Positions 48,501-61,100 of a DNA stretch of 64,000 bases are shown one piece after another. The notes beneath the pieces are model-generated. The model worked only from the letters and a program-made list of their open reading frames with translations, did not search any database and had not been told where the DNA came from. The DNA is from Hepsetus odoe (lineage: Eukaryota; Chordata; Actinopteri; Characiformes; Hepsetidae). The DNA is taken from contig CM029370.1 of NCBI GenBank assembly GCA_017165825.1, positions 23,961,012-24,025,011 of the forward strand. The letters run 5' to 3'. The first letter of the stretch is position 1, and every line of letters begins with the position of its first letter. Both the position numbers and the translations under genes were made by a program.

Positions 48501-51500
48501 CCTTCAGATGTTGGGGTCTAGTCCCTACCTCTAAGCCACCACTGACCATTAGTAGCATCTACAGTCTGCCATGTCAACAATATTGCTCCTAGGGGCAGCG
48601 GTGGCCTAGTGGTTAGGGAGTTGGCCCCAGGATCAGAAGGGCATGGGTTTGATTCCGAGACCAGTAGGTTGCCCTGAGGTACACTTGAGAAAGGTACTGT
48701 CCCGATCACTGCTCCCTGGATGCTTTCAATAGCTGCCCCTTGCTGCACGTGTTTAAGTGTGTGGGTTAAATGTAGAGGTGTAATTTCGTTGTGGTGTGCT
48801 GTGCTGTGGACCTAAAATTACAAGAATAGTCACTTTCACTTTACTGGTTGTGGAGGCTGGGCAGTAGTTTTGGGACACTTTGATTTATAAAGGAAACTCT
48901 GCATCTATGACTATTCCTTTTCATCCCCTAAACCTTGAAGTCATCTGGGTAAAGAAATCTGATGATGGATCACCACCAAAGGGCAAGTGCTTTAGAGACC
49001 CTCAATGAAAGGTAACCTGATCACGATTCCCATACAGGCTGCGTGCTTTGTGACATGAGCTCGAAGAGTCTTGAGCTTCTAAAACGCTTCCCTCAGTCTC
49101 TGGGAGATAACACAGGCATTCTTTTGAGGGAATGAAATAATGCAAACAGGAAATGAAGACAGGGTGGGGGATTATGATAGTGCAAACAAAAGTAAACATG
49201 ATCGCTTTTATTATCACTTCAAAACTTTGCAGTTTGATGTGTTTCAGATCCGAGCAGATTCATGCAGGTAGTGTTTCATTCAAGTTGAGTAGGACGAATT
49301 CCTGGGAACGCCTCACTGATTGCAGCCACAGATTTGGAAAGTGCTCTTCTCTTTTTCGTAGAAATTCCTCAGCTTTGTTTGTTGATTATCATGTTATCGT
49401 AACCCGCACACTTTTCTTGCACACTCCCTTCTTTCTACCTGTATACTCTGTCTCTCACTCTCTCACTCATTCTCTCTCTCTCTCTCTCTGAACACTGAGC
49501 CCCTTTGTGTCTCACTGCTGGGTCAGAGTATTCCTCTTTGTCCTTCCCCACATTCCTCACATAACTGTGCATCCTCTAAGCCCAAACAGGGCTGATCTAA
49601 TCGAGGCGGGACACATTCTGGCTGGCTCATACCCTGAACAGGAGTCTCTGTTTCACCATCTTCCCTCCATCTACTCTCTGGTGTGCACTCTTGAAAATAA
49701 GAGTGGCCCATAAAATTTATGCACATACCCCATAAACTGGATTAGCATAAATGTCAATACTGAAGAATTGGGCTGCACAAGATATCGTCGGTTCATCGTT
49801 ATTGCAATAGTTTCCTTTGCAATACTGAAGGGTGCAGCAACCAATCAGCGTTAATAACAGGGTAACCCATCAGACCTCAAAGTGAAAAATATGCTTCATA
49901 ATTACCATTTTTTGGAAAAATGGCAATTCTTGTTACTTTGCTTTAACACCAAAATATGTAAATAAACACTTTTCTGATTGCAGCTCTTTCAAAATGCGAC
50001 AGAAACACTTCTCCTGTGCGAATCAGTGAGGCTAAACTGCTTTGGGCTGAACAAGAAGATACACATAAATGTGTTGGTTTTGAAAAGAAGCTTTGATTTG
50101 GAAGTGGGTTGTTGTTGCAGCTTAGTTTCCACATATGAAATTTGTGGATGGGGTGTGAAACTCTCTAAAAAGTTAATGATCTCATAAATACATTAAAGGC
50201 ATCTCTATTGCAACATGTAGCAGTTTAATTTCAATACTGACCTTTTGTCCATATCATGCAGCTCTATTTTTTTGTTATGTACATTATAAGGGATGCACAA
50301 TGATATTGGGTATCAAGCAGATAACCAGTGACTTAAAATGTATTTGTATAAGATTAGATATGGCTGTTATTGCTAACTGATGGGTGTTTTGTTGATTTTC
50401 TCAGTGAACATCACAAACACATTACGAACAAAAGCACATTAAGTGCTCTCTGTAAATGTTTTGGCACTTTTTATATTTTAGGTTTTATTTTTTCCAATAT
50501 ATTAAACAAAGCAGGGCACGAGAAATTGCAGTTGAAGATAAAAATATTGACTGAAAAAAGCAGAATTAACTGGGGTGTGTCTCAGCTGTGCTACACAAGT
50601 CTCTTATGAAGCCTTGAAAGAAACACGAGCCCGTGGCTAAACGTGGGAAAAAGACTGAAATGTGCAGGAAAGAGGGGCCCCCAGGACCCGGGACAGAATA
50701 CACTGGTTTAAAGAACATCCACATAATGTAAAAGTTGTCTGATGCATTTTTTTTTTCCTAAAATCAAACAGTTTTCATTTAAATGTGCTGAGTGATATTA
50801 ATTATTGGCTGGCATGTAAACATGTACTGAAGCAAACGATTGCTCTGGTCTGCTGAAAGGCCAAATAAAGAAAACGGACATGTCTTCACACAGTGGCCTT
50901 CAGCAGGAGTCAGCTGCTGGGAGCAGACAATGAACAACAAGTCACAGCTCAATACAGCTTCCATGAGAAAACCCAAACCAATTGTAATGATTGAATGAGC
51001 TACGGAATGTCAGTGGCAAACTAAGACATAACATGAACACCAGTGAAACAAGCACAGGCAGCATCCGTGGAGTAAAATGAACAGAGCTGTCAGTGAATGA
51101 CACAAGCCAGGCGTGACTCTGAGAAACAAGCATGACAGTGTTTTGTATTAAGGAAGACATTCTGGATAGATCTTGTTCATCCTGCGTTGACGATAGGGAT
51201 GCGAATCTTGATCAACTTCATTTAAATGAAATTCAAAGAATCATGACTTCGCTCAGACTTGATAATATTACTTTAATATTATTCCTGAATACACAAGTGG
51301 GGAAATATATTCATTTTAATCAATTATAATTTCATTAATTACATTCGTTAACCACAATAGTGTTGCTGCATTACTGTAACTGATTCTAATCTATTGTGAA
51401 CTGATGCAGGTGAAGAACAACGCATCGGAATGTGACGCCCTTCCCCAATTGATAAAGTCTTGCTTGAACATGACCTTCCATTTGTAGGAACCTGCACGGA

Positions 51501-53461
51501 GTACTGAGAAAGAGCAGTGTGCTACGTTTGATTTTGAAAAAAACATGCGGTGATGTGACCTGAGCTTCATGCTGTTGTCCCTCTCCAGTCTTGGTGACCA
51601 GTTCTACAAGGAGGCCATCGAACACTGCCGCAGCTACAATGCCAGGCTGTGTGCCGAACGCAGTGTCCGAATGCCTTTCCTGGACTCGCAGACCGGTGTG
51701 GCTCAGAACAACTGTTACATTTGGATGGAAAAACGCCACAGAGGACCAGGTATAACAACCTTAATTCTGAAACAAGACATGAATGGCCATATATTACAGC
51801 ATGTTTCTTCACAAATAATGGATTGGTTTTGAGAAAAATGGAATTTACACAGTTCTCTACTACAGCCCTGGTGTTGTCTGATATGGCTGCCTGTCAGGGT
51901 GTAATAGTTCACAGTCAAACTGTCCCAAACCACATCCAGAAATCTGTGCAGGCTTATGACCGTTGCATTGTGGAGTTTGTGAGTAATGGTACATGATTAA
52001 AAAAACAAAGCTTAAAAAACTGAAATTTGGACTTATGTGATGGCTGATGTGGGGAAAAATAAATGTAGATTTTTAAGTGAAGTAATTCTTCAGGCCATAA
52101 AGCAGCTTGCTATTAATCAATGGTGGCAGACTGTGCAGCATCAGATGAATTATCATAAGTCTGTCATTAACAATGTTACATTTGTCAAGTGTACCAGTGG
52201 GTAAGACGTATCAGTTAGTGAACACAGTGTTCAAATACTCCAGCAGCACTACTGTAAGTGATCCGCTCTTTGCTACACAGCCATTGCACATACAGAAACA
52301 CACACTGACCATCATGCCCCTAAACATACAGCCTCAGTGCTGTGTTGGGAATGATCCACCACACTGCTCACTGGTGATCCGGCCAGGTACTGGTCATTGA
52401 AAGACAGGGTTCCAAAAGGCACACAATGATATAGATTAACAAATGAATTACAGTCTCTAATTGTAAACCACAAAGTACACCTACATGGTAGGTTTAGCAA
52501 AAAGAAAAAAACAATCCGTGTAGACTCAAGGTAGGTGTACTCAATAAAGTGGCTCGTCTGTGTATGTCAGGTATTTTCCAGCAGTGTTGAATGTGGCTCA
52601 GCCAATCATATTTCAGAAATGGAACTGTGTGGTTCCTAAATAAAATCATAAACATGAACTGGGATCTGAATACGTAACTGCTACTTAGATGTGATAAATG
52701 ATTATTCAGGACAACAAAGCCTCGAGATCTGATCTTTGCTTTCTGCCTTTGAGCTGCTTGAAACGGTTCCAGAATCCCCAAATACACTTCAGAAAAGTGG
52801 TCAGCCGACAGTGGACATCACATGTGTTCCACAGTGTTTGATCCCGCCACAAGTATTTGGATAAGGAGAGCTTTGCTGTATACACCCTTCTCTGTTTTCC
52901 CTTAGAGGACAAACAAGATCTGTGCCTCAAAGTTTCAGTGATACAGTTGCTGTTTCTTTTACACCTTTTCAACAGACGCAGGGAATGGGCTTGTTTTGAA
53001 GGGTGGATGTATCTTTTAACACATTCAGATATTATCATGGTATTAAAATATCAATGTCACTAGTATGTTATAAGCATATAGTAATAAACACTTCCTCCGA
53101 GTTTAGGCTGTTTAGTTGGCTGTGACTTATATTACACAACACTGTGTCCTATTTTGCTTAAGTGTCATTCTTAGGATTGTTTAGGGCTAAGCTTAAATTT
53201 ATGAACCGAGTGGCCTTTCTGTAAAAGGCTGCAATCGTGCCACAGTGTTCTTCCTTCTGACCTGGACAGAGCCATTTGTTGATATCAAGCAAGGAGCAGT
53301 CTGTGCCAAAAGGAACAATATGCTGCTGAGAGCTGGACACAAATAGAATCGACATCTTGCAAGCTAAATCCTCTCAGACACACCCTGTACTTTGTGGTAA
53401 ACCATTGTTTATTACATGTTTTTATTTAGGATATTTAGGGCTTATCTCTCCCTGTCTCTCT

Positions 53462-53504
<43 letters not shown>

Positions 53505-54119
53505 GCTTTCCCTTTCCCCCTTGCTCTCATTCTCTCTCCACAATTGAAGCTCAGTTTAGTCCCTTCAATTTGAGGCAGTATTCAGTAAATGCCATCAATT
53601 TTACAGTGACTACTTGTATCTTGCCTGTTAAATGTAAGTTATGTAGGTGAGAGCACAATCTTGCATAAATAATTGTGGGAAGGACATTTCACATTCAGAA
53701 CTTTCTATAAATTGATGTCTTTTGCTATTGGGCTGTTTCGTTATCCCCATATTGATTTGGCAAAAGTTTAACACCAGATGCCCTTCCTGACATAACCCTC
53801 CCCATTTATCCGGCCCTGGGACTGGCATGAAGTAATACACTGGCTTGTGCGTCCCTAGTGGATGGGCAATTTCCAAAAAATGTGATATGCGACATCAGGA
53901 CAGCTAGGCTTATTGGAAGGTATAAATCTAAGTTATTTGTATGCAGGCAGTGCTTTGAACCCTCATGTGTTGTTGCAGGACTGGCTGCTGGTCAGATGTA
54001 CACTTATCCTGCTCGCTGTTGGAGAAAGAAGAGGCGAATGCATCCCCCCATCGACCCTCAGCTTCGACTATGTGAACTTAGACTTGGTATGAGCATAACA
54101 GAAAGCCTCCCAGTCTTTA

Positions 54120-54163
<44 letters not shown>

Positions 54164-57100
54164 GCACCCTCCCACGCCATACACCTTGGCTTCATATTTC
54201 CTTCTTTTCTCTTACCCTCTCCCCTTTTCTCTCTCTCTCCTTCCATTTCTCCTTGGTCATTTAGAGACTCTAGCACTGGGCCCATCTGGCTCTCATTACC
54301 CTTTCTTTCTCTCTGTCTGTCTTTCCCTTTTTCTCTCTTTCTCTCTGTGCCCTGACTGGGCCCCTGAAATCATTTGGCCATGCAGCATTAGAATGTAAGC
54401 GAGGCTTAGTTGGTGTTGGTGTTGCTGCAGGGCAGGACAGGGTTGATAGAACTTGTGGAACTTGATAAGAAGAAATAAAAGGCCAGTCTGTGTCTAAAGG
54501 AAGCCCAGTGCATTGTTTTCATAGCCCTCACCTGCAATCTAATACCACAGTCTAGAAGGCCTCCTTTCACTTCAAACTAAGCCATTCTAAATGCCTTGCA
54601 CTAGTAATGAATGAGACGTCGCAGACAGAGGTTCTTCCGCACAACTGCATTTGTCTACAAAACTTATGAGGATACAAGATCTGGTGGTGTGTAAACAAAG
54701 CTGTCCTGCAAAAATGCGTGTTGGCTAGAATACGAGTTCCTGTGCTTCTGGAAACTTTATCTTACGTTTCAAGAGATGGAGCATGCCCAGTGTTGCCACT
54801 GTAAACATTGTCCTCATTCAACAATCCATTCTGTAGAAGGATTTTTCAGTAACACTTTATTTAAAGATTTACATACAATGAGTTTACATGTGTATTCTTG
54901 TTATATGTATGTCTGTATATTTTTGTTACATACATGTAACTAACTGTTTACAAGACTTAATAAAATACAGTCAGCAATTTGTTATATAAGATCTTTTTGT
55001 AAATTAGAACTTTTTTAGATGTCATAAATAGTGAAAAATCACCAATAATTGAATTCTTGTAATACGTCTTGTATACAGTTAGTTAAGGCATTTATTCAAG
55101 CTTTAAACCATAAAGCAAACATAATCAATATTTTATATGACTGACTGCATTTTATTCTTTTAGGTCGCAGGTTGCTTTAAACCTCTAAACTCAGGGCATG
55201 AAAGCTATTAAGCGTTTACTGAGTCACTAAAACGTCTTAATGTTTTCCATGTTCAGAATAGGTCATAGGTCATACTTGATATGCATGTGTCAAACACAGA
55301 TTACATGTAAATAGGCAGCTAGTAATTGGTCATACCGAATACCTTTCATTATGGACAATTAGTAACTACATAGATCACAAAACAGCAGGCTAACTGAGAA
55401 GAACAAGCATCTGTTGAAACAGATGTCATGTTAACGTTAGCTACCCTAAAGGGTATGGTAGATGCAATAAGGGAGATTGTTATTGTTATGATTATATGCT
55501 TTATTGCTAAGGATTGGTAGCAGAGCTGCTGTTAACCTTGGACGCAAATGTGATCCATGTGGAGCATGAACCTCCACTGCTGCTACATTTCCAGCTATAT
55601 ACTATAGAACTGTGTTCGCTCTGTAACAGTGATGCATAATCCCATGAAGCTACAAGAGGACAAGATGAAAAATGTGCGTGGTGGAAAAGTATAAGAGCAT
55701 CCAAGATCACAGATGATGTTCCTTTTAGGCTTAAACAAATGTTCTCCTTTGTCTTTTGGCTGCTCCCGTTTAGGGGGCGCAGCGGATCAACTGTCTCCAT
55801 TTCTTCCTGTACTCTGCATCTTCCTCCTTCAAATTGACCACCTGCATGTCCTCTCTCACCACATCCATAAACCTCCTCTTTGGTCTTCCTCTTCTCCTCT
55901 TTCCTGGCAGCTCCATCTTCAACATCCTTCTCCCAATATAATTCTTGTCTCTCCTCTGGACAAACCAGTGCAACCTTGCTTCTCTAACTTTGTTTCCAAA
56001 ACGTCTAACCTGTGTCACAAATCACTCCAGCCACTTCTTCACCTCTCTTCTACACTTGCTGTTACTCTGCACTGTTGATTGAGTTTTTTAAATTCCTCTG
56101 CTTTTGTCACCTCTTTTCCCTGCATCCTGACCACTCCACTTTCCTCCCTTTCGTTCACACTCATGCATCCTGTCTTTGTCCTATTCACTTTCATTCCTCT
56201 CCTCTAGAGCATATCTCCATCTCTCCAGGTTCTCCTCAAGCTGCTCCCTGTTCACGCTACAGAGCACAATATCATCAACAAACATCATTGTCCACAGAGA
56301 CTCCTGTCTAACTTCGTCTGTCAACCTGTCCATTACCATTGCAAACAAGAATGGGCTCACTGCTGATCCTTGATGTAATCCAACCTCTACCCTAAAAGCA
56401 TCCGTCACTGCTACTGCAGATCTCACAGCTGTCACACTGCCCTCATGCATACCCTGAGCTACTCTTACATACTTCTCTGCAACACCTGACTTCTTCCTCA
56501 TACAAAACCACAGATCCTCTCTAGGTACCTCTAGGTACCCTGTCATATGCTTTCTCTAAGTCCACAAAGGCACAATGCAACTCCTTTCCCATAACTAACA
56601 CTGATCAACTTTATCCCTCTATAGTTACTACAGCTCTATGCATCACCCTTGTTCTTGAAGGTCGGTACCAGTTCTTTAAGTGAATGAAATTGAACATTTT
56701 TGTGAATACCACAATGAAATTACACCTCTGCATTTAACCCACACACTCAAACATGTGCAGCAGGGGGGCACATACAGGGACGGTACCCCAAGGGTACCTC
56801 AAGGCAACCTACTGGCCTGGGATTTGAACCCACCATCTTCTGATCCTGGGCGCCAACTCCCTAACCACTAGGCCACTGCTGCCCCATCATCTCCATTCCT
56901 CAGTTTCCCCTGATTACCCTGATCATGCAGAATATAAAGTGAATGCTAACTATTTATTACATAACTTTTTTTATAGTCCTAACCATGGCATTAAATCTGT
57001 TATCATAAATGTATTAGCTTTTTTTGTTTTTCAGTTGTTGCCATTCTTTTATTCACACACTTTTACACCCTTAAACAGAAATTTAGGATTCAAAATTGAA

Positions 57101-58105
57101 TAGCATTTGAGCTGAGAGGAATCCCACAATTTCTAACTAAACCCCCATGAAACATGACAGTCACTGATTGATTGACGAATGCAATCCAGTGATTTAATTA
57201 AATTCAGCTCTGAATGGCAATCTGTTGTGTTGATTGGTGTGTGTTTGAAAAATTCGTCCTCAATTAGGCTCTTTGTCTTTGTCGTCTGCTCCGGGTGCTG
57301 ATTAGCGGGTGGAAACGGGGGTGCGAAGTGTAAGAGGAGGCGCTCAGCATGTGCAATCAGTGGCTGAGTGACAGCACATCTCCCGTGAGACTCGATAAGC
57401 CAGACACAAAGAGGAGAGAGAGAAAGAGAAAGAGAGAGGGGGGGTTCATTCACACACAAACACATATGTTTCTTTGCTTTGTTTTGGAAAGAGTATAGAC
57501 AGCCTGCTGGAGATTCTGAGCACCATGATGTCTTTAGCTGCAGAACTTCTAGAGTGCCAGAGAACAAAGCTCTGGACTGAGAAACAGAGCCTTGATTCCT
57601 CTTCTGCTTCTGTTTCTCTCTCGCTCCCTCTCTTTTTTCCCTCTTTTATCTTTAGCACCTGGAGGATTTCTACTTTCATGAGGCCTGCCAGGCCAGCAGC
57701 TCAGCAAAATAAATATATTTTGAAGGGCAGGTACACCCAGGACAAAGCTCACCCAGCTGACCCCAACACAAACGCACTTTATCTACTTTGATGTTTTTCC
57801 CCACGGTGTATTTTGATCCAAAATTCACAGGAAGACTCAACTGATCACCTTTCCTTGCCCTTCCTCTCTTGTTTTTTTTTTTGTTTCTTTTTTTCATTCT
57901 CCCCCTCTCTGTTTTTCTCTTTCTCACTCATTATTTATCATTCTCATTCACTTTCTTTCTCTTAGAAGCTGAACTGACGCCCAAAAAAGAGGCCCCGCCC
58001 ACTGAGGCCACTGCCCTGGAGGCTTTGCTGAGAGGAGAGGGGATTCTGGACAAGAGAAGCAACAGCTCTAAGGAAGAAGAGACACTACTGGAGATTCAGG
58101 TGCGC

Positions 58106-58153
<48 letters not shown>

Positions 58154-61100
58154 GTCAGAAAACTAAATTTAAGTTTAAAATTTTATGCAATGTCATGTCC
58201 TTTGAATAAAAAAAGAAACACCTTCTTTGTACCAGCATTTTATTAAATGATTTCAGATGAAATGGTCTATTTTGAATAAATCCATGATAACATGAGCCAT
58301 TATATTAAATACCAGTGAGATTTTAAATGTATCTTTATTTATGACAATATTAAGCAAATGGTAAAGATCGGTTTAATTTTAGGAAGACCTTTGCAGGTGT
58401 TTTCTCTAAATGAAAGGTAACGGTGGGAAATAAAAGTTTTTGCTGAGCAGTGCACATCCAGACCTTGTTTGAACCTTCTGTGATGGTCCCAACATGATCA
58501 CAGATCAACCATTAGTGACTCATTCACCACTATCCAGTTCCTGCCTCTACCACAGCGATGTAGAGACCCCAGAGTTCCCCTCAGCAACATCCAAACCATT
58601 CACTGACTACCATTGTTTGATCCTGTTGTATTGTCTGCTCCTGAAAAATAAAATGACCCAGTCCCCCCCTGAATCTGAAAATGTTTTCCTCATTGATTTC
58701 CTGTAGAGGGTGCTCGAAGCTGAGGAAAATGGAGATGGTTTCCATGACGATGAGGACTTTGAAGTGGACACACCGAAGAGGAAGCAGCGAAACAAAGGCA
58801 GGGTAAGTGACAGCACATCAAAGCACAACATAGATAAGTAATACCACGGGAAGGAGGCAGAGACAGAGACAGAGATAGATAAGAGAGAGAAGAGGAAGAA
58901 GAAGAGAACAGAAAATGACCTCAGAGGTTATTAGTTATTACTATTTTAAGCTAACTTATCTAAAATTATGAGAGAATTATCTTGCGATTAGATCATTATT
59001 TACACAAGACATCATGTTTGATTAACACGATGATAATTGTTTCTGTTTGCCCAAAAAAGACTGCATGCACAATACTTTCAATGCAGCCCTACAAATTGGG
59101 GGGAAAAAACTAATTGTGTGTGATCATTTAAATTTTTTTTCTTGCCATAAGAAGTCTGTTAACTGCTGTGTTGCTCAGAGCCGAGGCTCCGGCCGCAGGA
59201 GGACAGAGGCAGTGGCAAACGATGATCAGGACAAGCCCTACGTGTGTGACAGTAAGCATCACCGTCTTACATTGCACAACAGCAATGTGCCTCCATGACC
59301 CTCAGCAGTTACACACTAGTCCTCCTACGTTCACTGTGCACACTAGAGCTGAACCATGAGACCAGAACATGGCTGTTCTGATTCAGTTGCTAAATATGGC
59401 AGTTAACTATAACTAACACCGTTTAGTTTTGTACACATAAAAATGGCGCTTTGGATTTAGTCGAAAGTAACTATGCTATTACTATGCTGTGGCATGTTTC
59501 TGTTGAAAGGTTTTCTGAGCTTGATGAGCATTTTCCAAGCCACTGGTGCACACTGACCCTTTAAAAGCTGGACAGAAGTCACTACACTTCCATGAAACAT
59601 TACTGAAAATGAAAGCAAAAATTCTAAATTATGACAATTTGCTTAATTTAACGAAGAACTAAAAGCAAAAAAAGCTCTATTTTCCAGCTGACTTTAAGAA
59701 GACACTGGTGCATCAAAAGTGTAACAGGATTGAAGACTGGTTTGCAATATTTTAACCACAACAATTACATTTGTTGGATGATTTGACATTGATTCATCCT
59801 ATCACTAATGAAGATGCCCATGAGGAACTGTTACTGGCCACATCCTTTACAGTGTACAGTAATAAACAATTTGATTAGTTAAGTGGCTCTTTTGTAAATT
59901 GCACTTCTGTGACAGCAGTAATTGCAAAGGCCAAACACTAAAATGTGCAGTCCAGTCACTCAGACATAAATACATATGAAACATAAAAATAAAGATTTAT
60001 TGACTATATTTAAGCTGTTTTCACTTGTTTCTTATTATAATACACTAGTAACAATGTTATAAGATTATACAGCTTATTTCCTTTGTATTTCAAATTTCTT
60101 AGAAATAAGTTGACTTTTCTCTACAGAAAATGTCTCATTCTATTGACGGATAACTTTGTTTGTTTTGAGACAATGTAGATCCTTTTCTTTGTTTTACGAA
60201 ATGCTGATTGAAAGGAGCAGATACATTTTATCTTTAGATAAAATTGTAAAAAGTTGTAATATATAGACTGTTACTCCAGACTTTATAAAAAAAAAAAAAA
60301 AAAAAGTTAAAGAGATTTAATCTCTTGCTGCTAAATATAGTATCGGACATACTGTATTCACACCTGGACTGACTCTGCTCTGTGTCAGCTGCGCTGTATT
60401 TTATTCTGTTGTGTTGTATTGTTAAGTTGTTGTTTGTGACACTAAGCACTTTAAAGAAATATTTTTTTCTTTTACTGTGTAAATGGGCGAAATGACCATA
60501 ACTTGAAAATCATCTAGAAATAAGTATCTGTATAATCCTAATAACTTGCTGATACATGACTGGATGTAAAATGCGTTCATACTGAAAAGTAGGTTACTTT
60601 GAACAGATCTGCTTCAGATATGTACTTGGGTTCTGTCTATCCAACACAATTACTGTGGAAAGAGATTTAACGAAAGCCAGTGCTTATACTGATGTCATTT
60701 GTTTACTTTATTCAGAATAGAAGAACATATTTGAATCAAATAATGAGTGCAGTTTCTCTCATCTCATGGTTACCATTTTTTCCAGTGTAGGTGACAAGAT
60801 GCAGGTGCACTAAATAGGTCACCAAACAGGGGTTTCCTTTTTACACCATCAGGAATGGTCTTTACTTTATTTTTTAAGTTCATTTATTTGTGTTTCTCGG
60901 TATTTCACACATTTTTCACTCCCATGGTGATAGTGTGGGTTTCTTTATGGCTGATTAATTGTTTTTTGTCTATACATATATATTTGTGTCCCGCAAACTT
61001 CCTCCACAGTGTGATTATGGCTTGTGTCCGAGTTATGCTGCGGCCTGTGTTCCTCCGTTTCAGCATGGACAGTAGGCCTGTGTACCTTTGGGTTTCCAGA

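Larger units (their letters stand above)
39233..51588 (+). other. dpf3: dpf3 intron 1
   Basis: A 12.4 kb intron from donor GTAAGT (39233) to acceptor CTCTCCAG (51588). It holds microsatellites, SINE copies, a candidate cassette exon, a DR1 motif and unique blocks listed separately. The remaining stretches, such as 39660-41520 and 49850-50780, show nothing recognisable. Confidence 0.8.
51750..53978 (+). other. dpf3: dpf3 intron 2
   Basis: 2.2 kb from donor GTATAA to acceptor TTGCAG. It holds a CT tract and a LINE leader fragment; the rest shows no repeat family or frame I recognise. Confidence 0.8.
54087..57965 (+). other. dpf3: dpf3 intron 3
   Basis: 3.9 kb with a CA tract right after the donor, a LINE fragment, a SINE and a candidate regulatory block. 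The stretch 54840-55700 is AT-rich with nothing recognisable. Confidence 0.8.

Noticed and set aside
53858..54355. 165-codon frame around dpf3 exon 3
   Set aside because: Only 53979-54086 fits the family; the 3' part is a CA repeat and pyrimidine-rich intron.
57869..58246. 125-codon frame around dpf3 exon 4
   Set aside because: The first part is the polypyrimidine tract before the acceptor and the end is the AC repeat; only 57966-58099 is exon.
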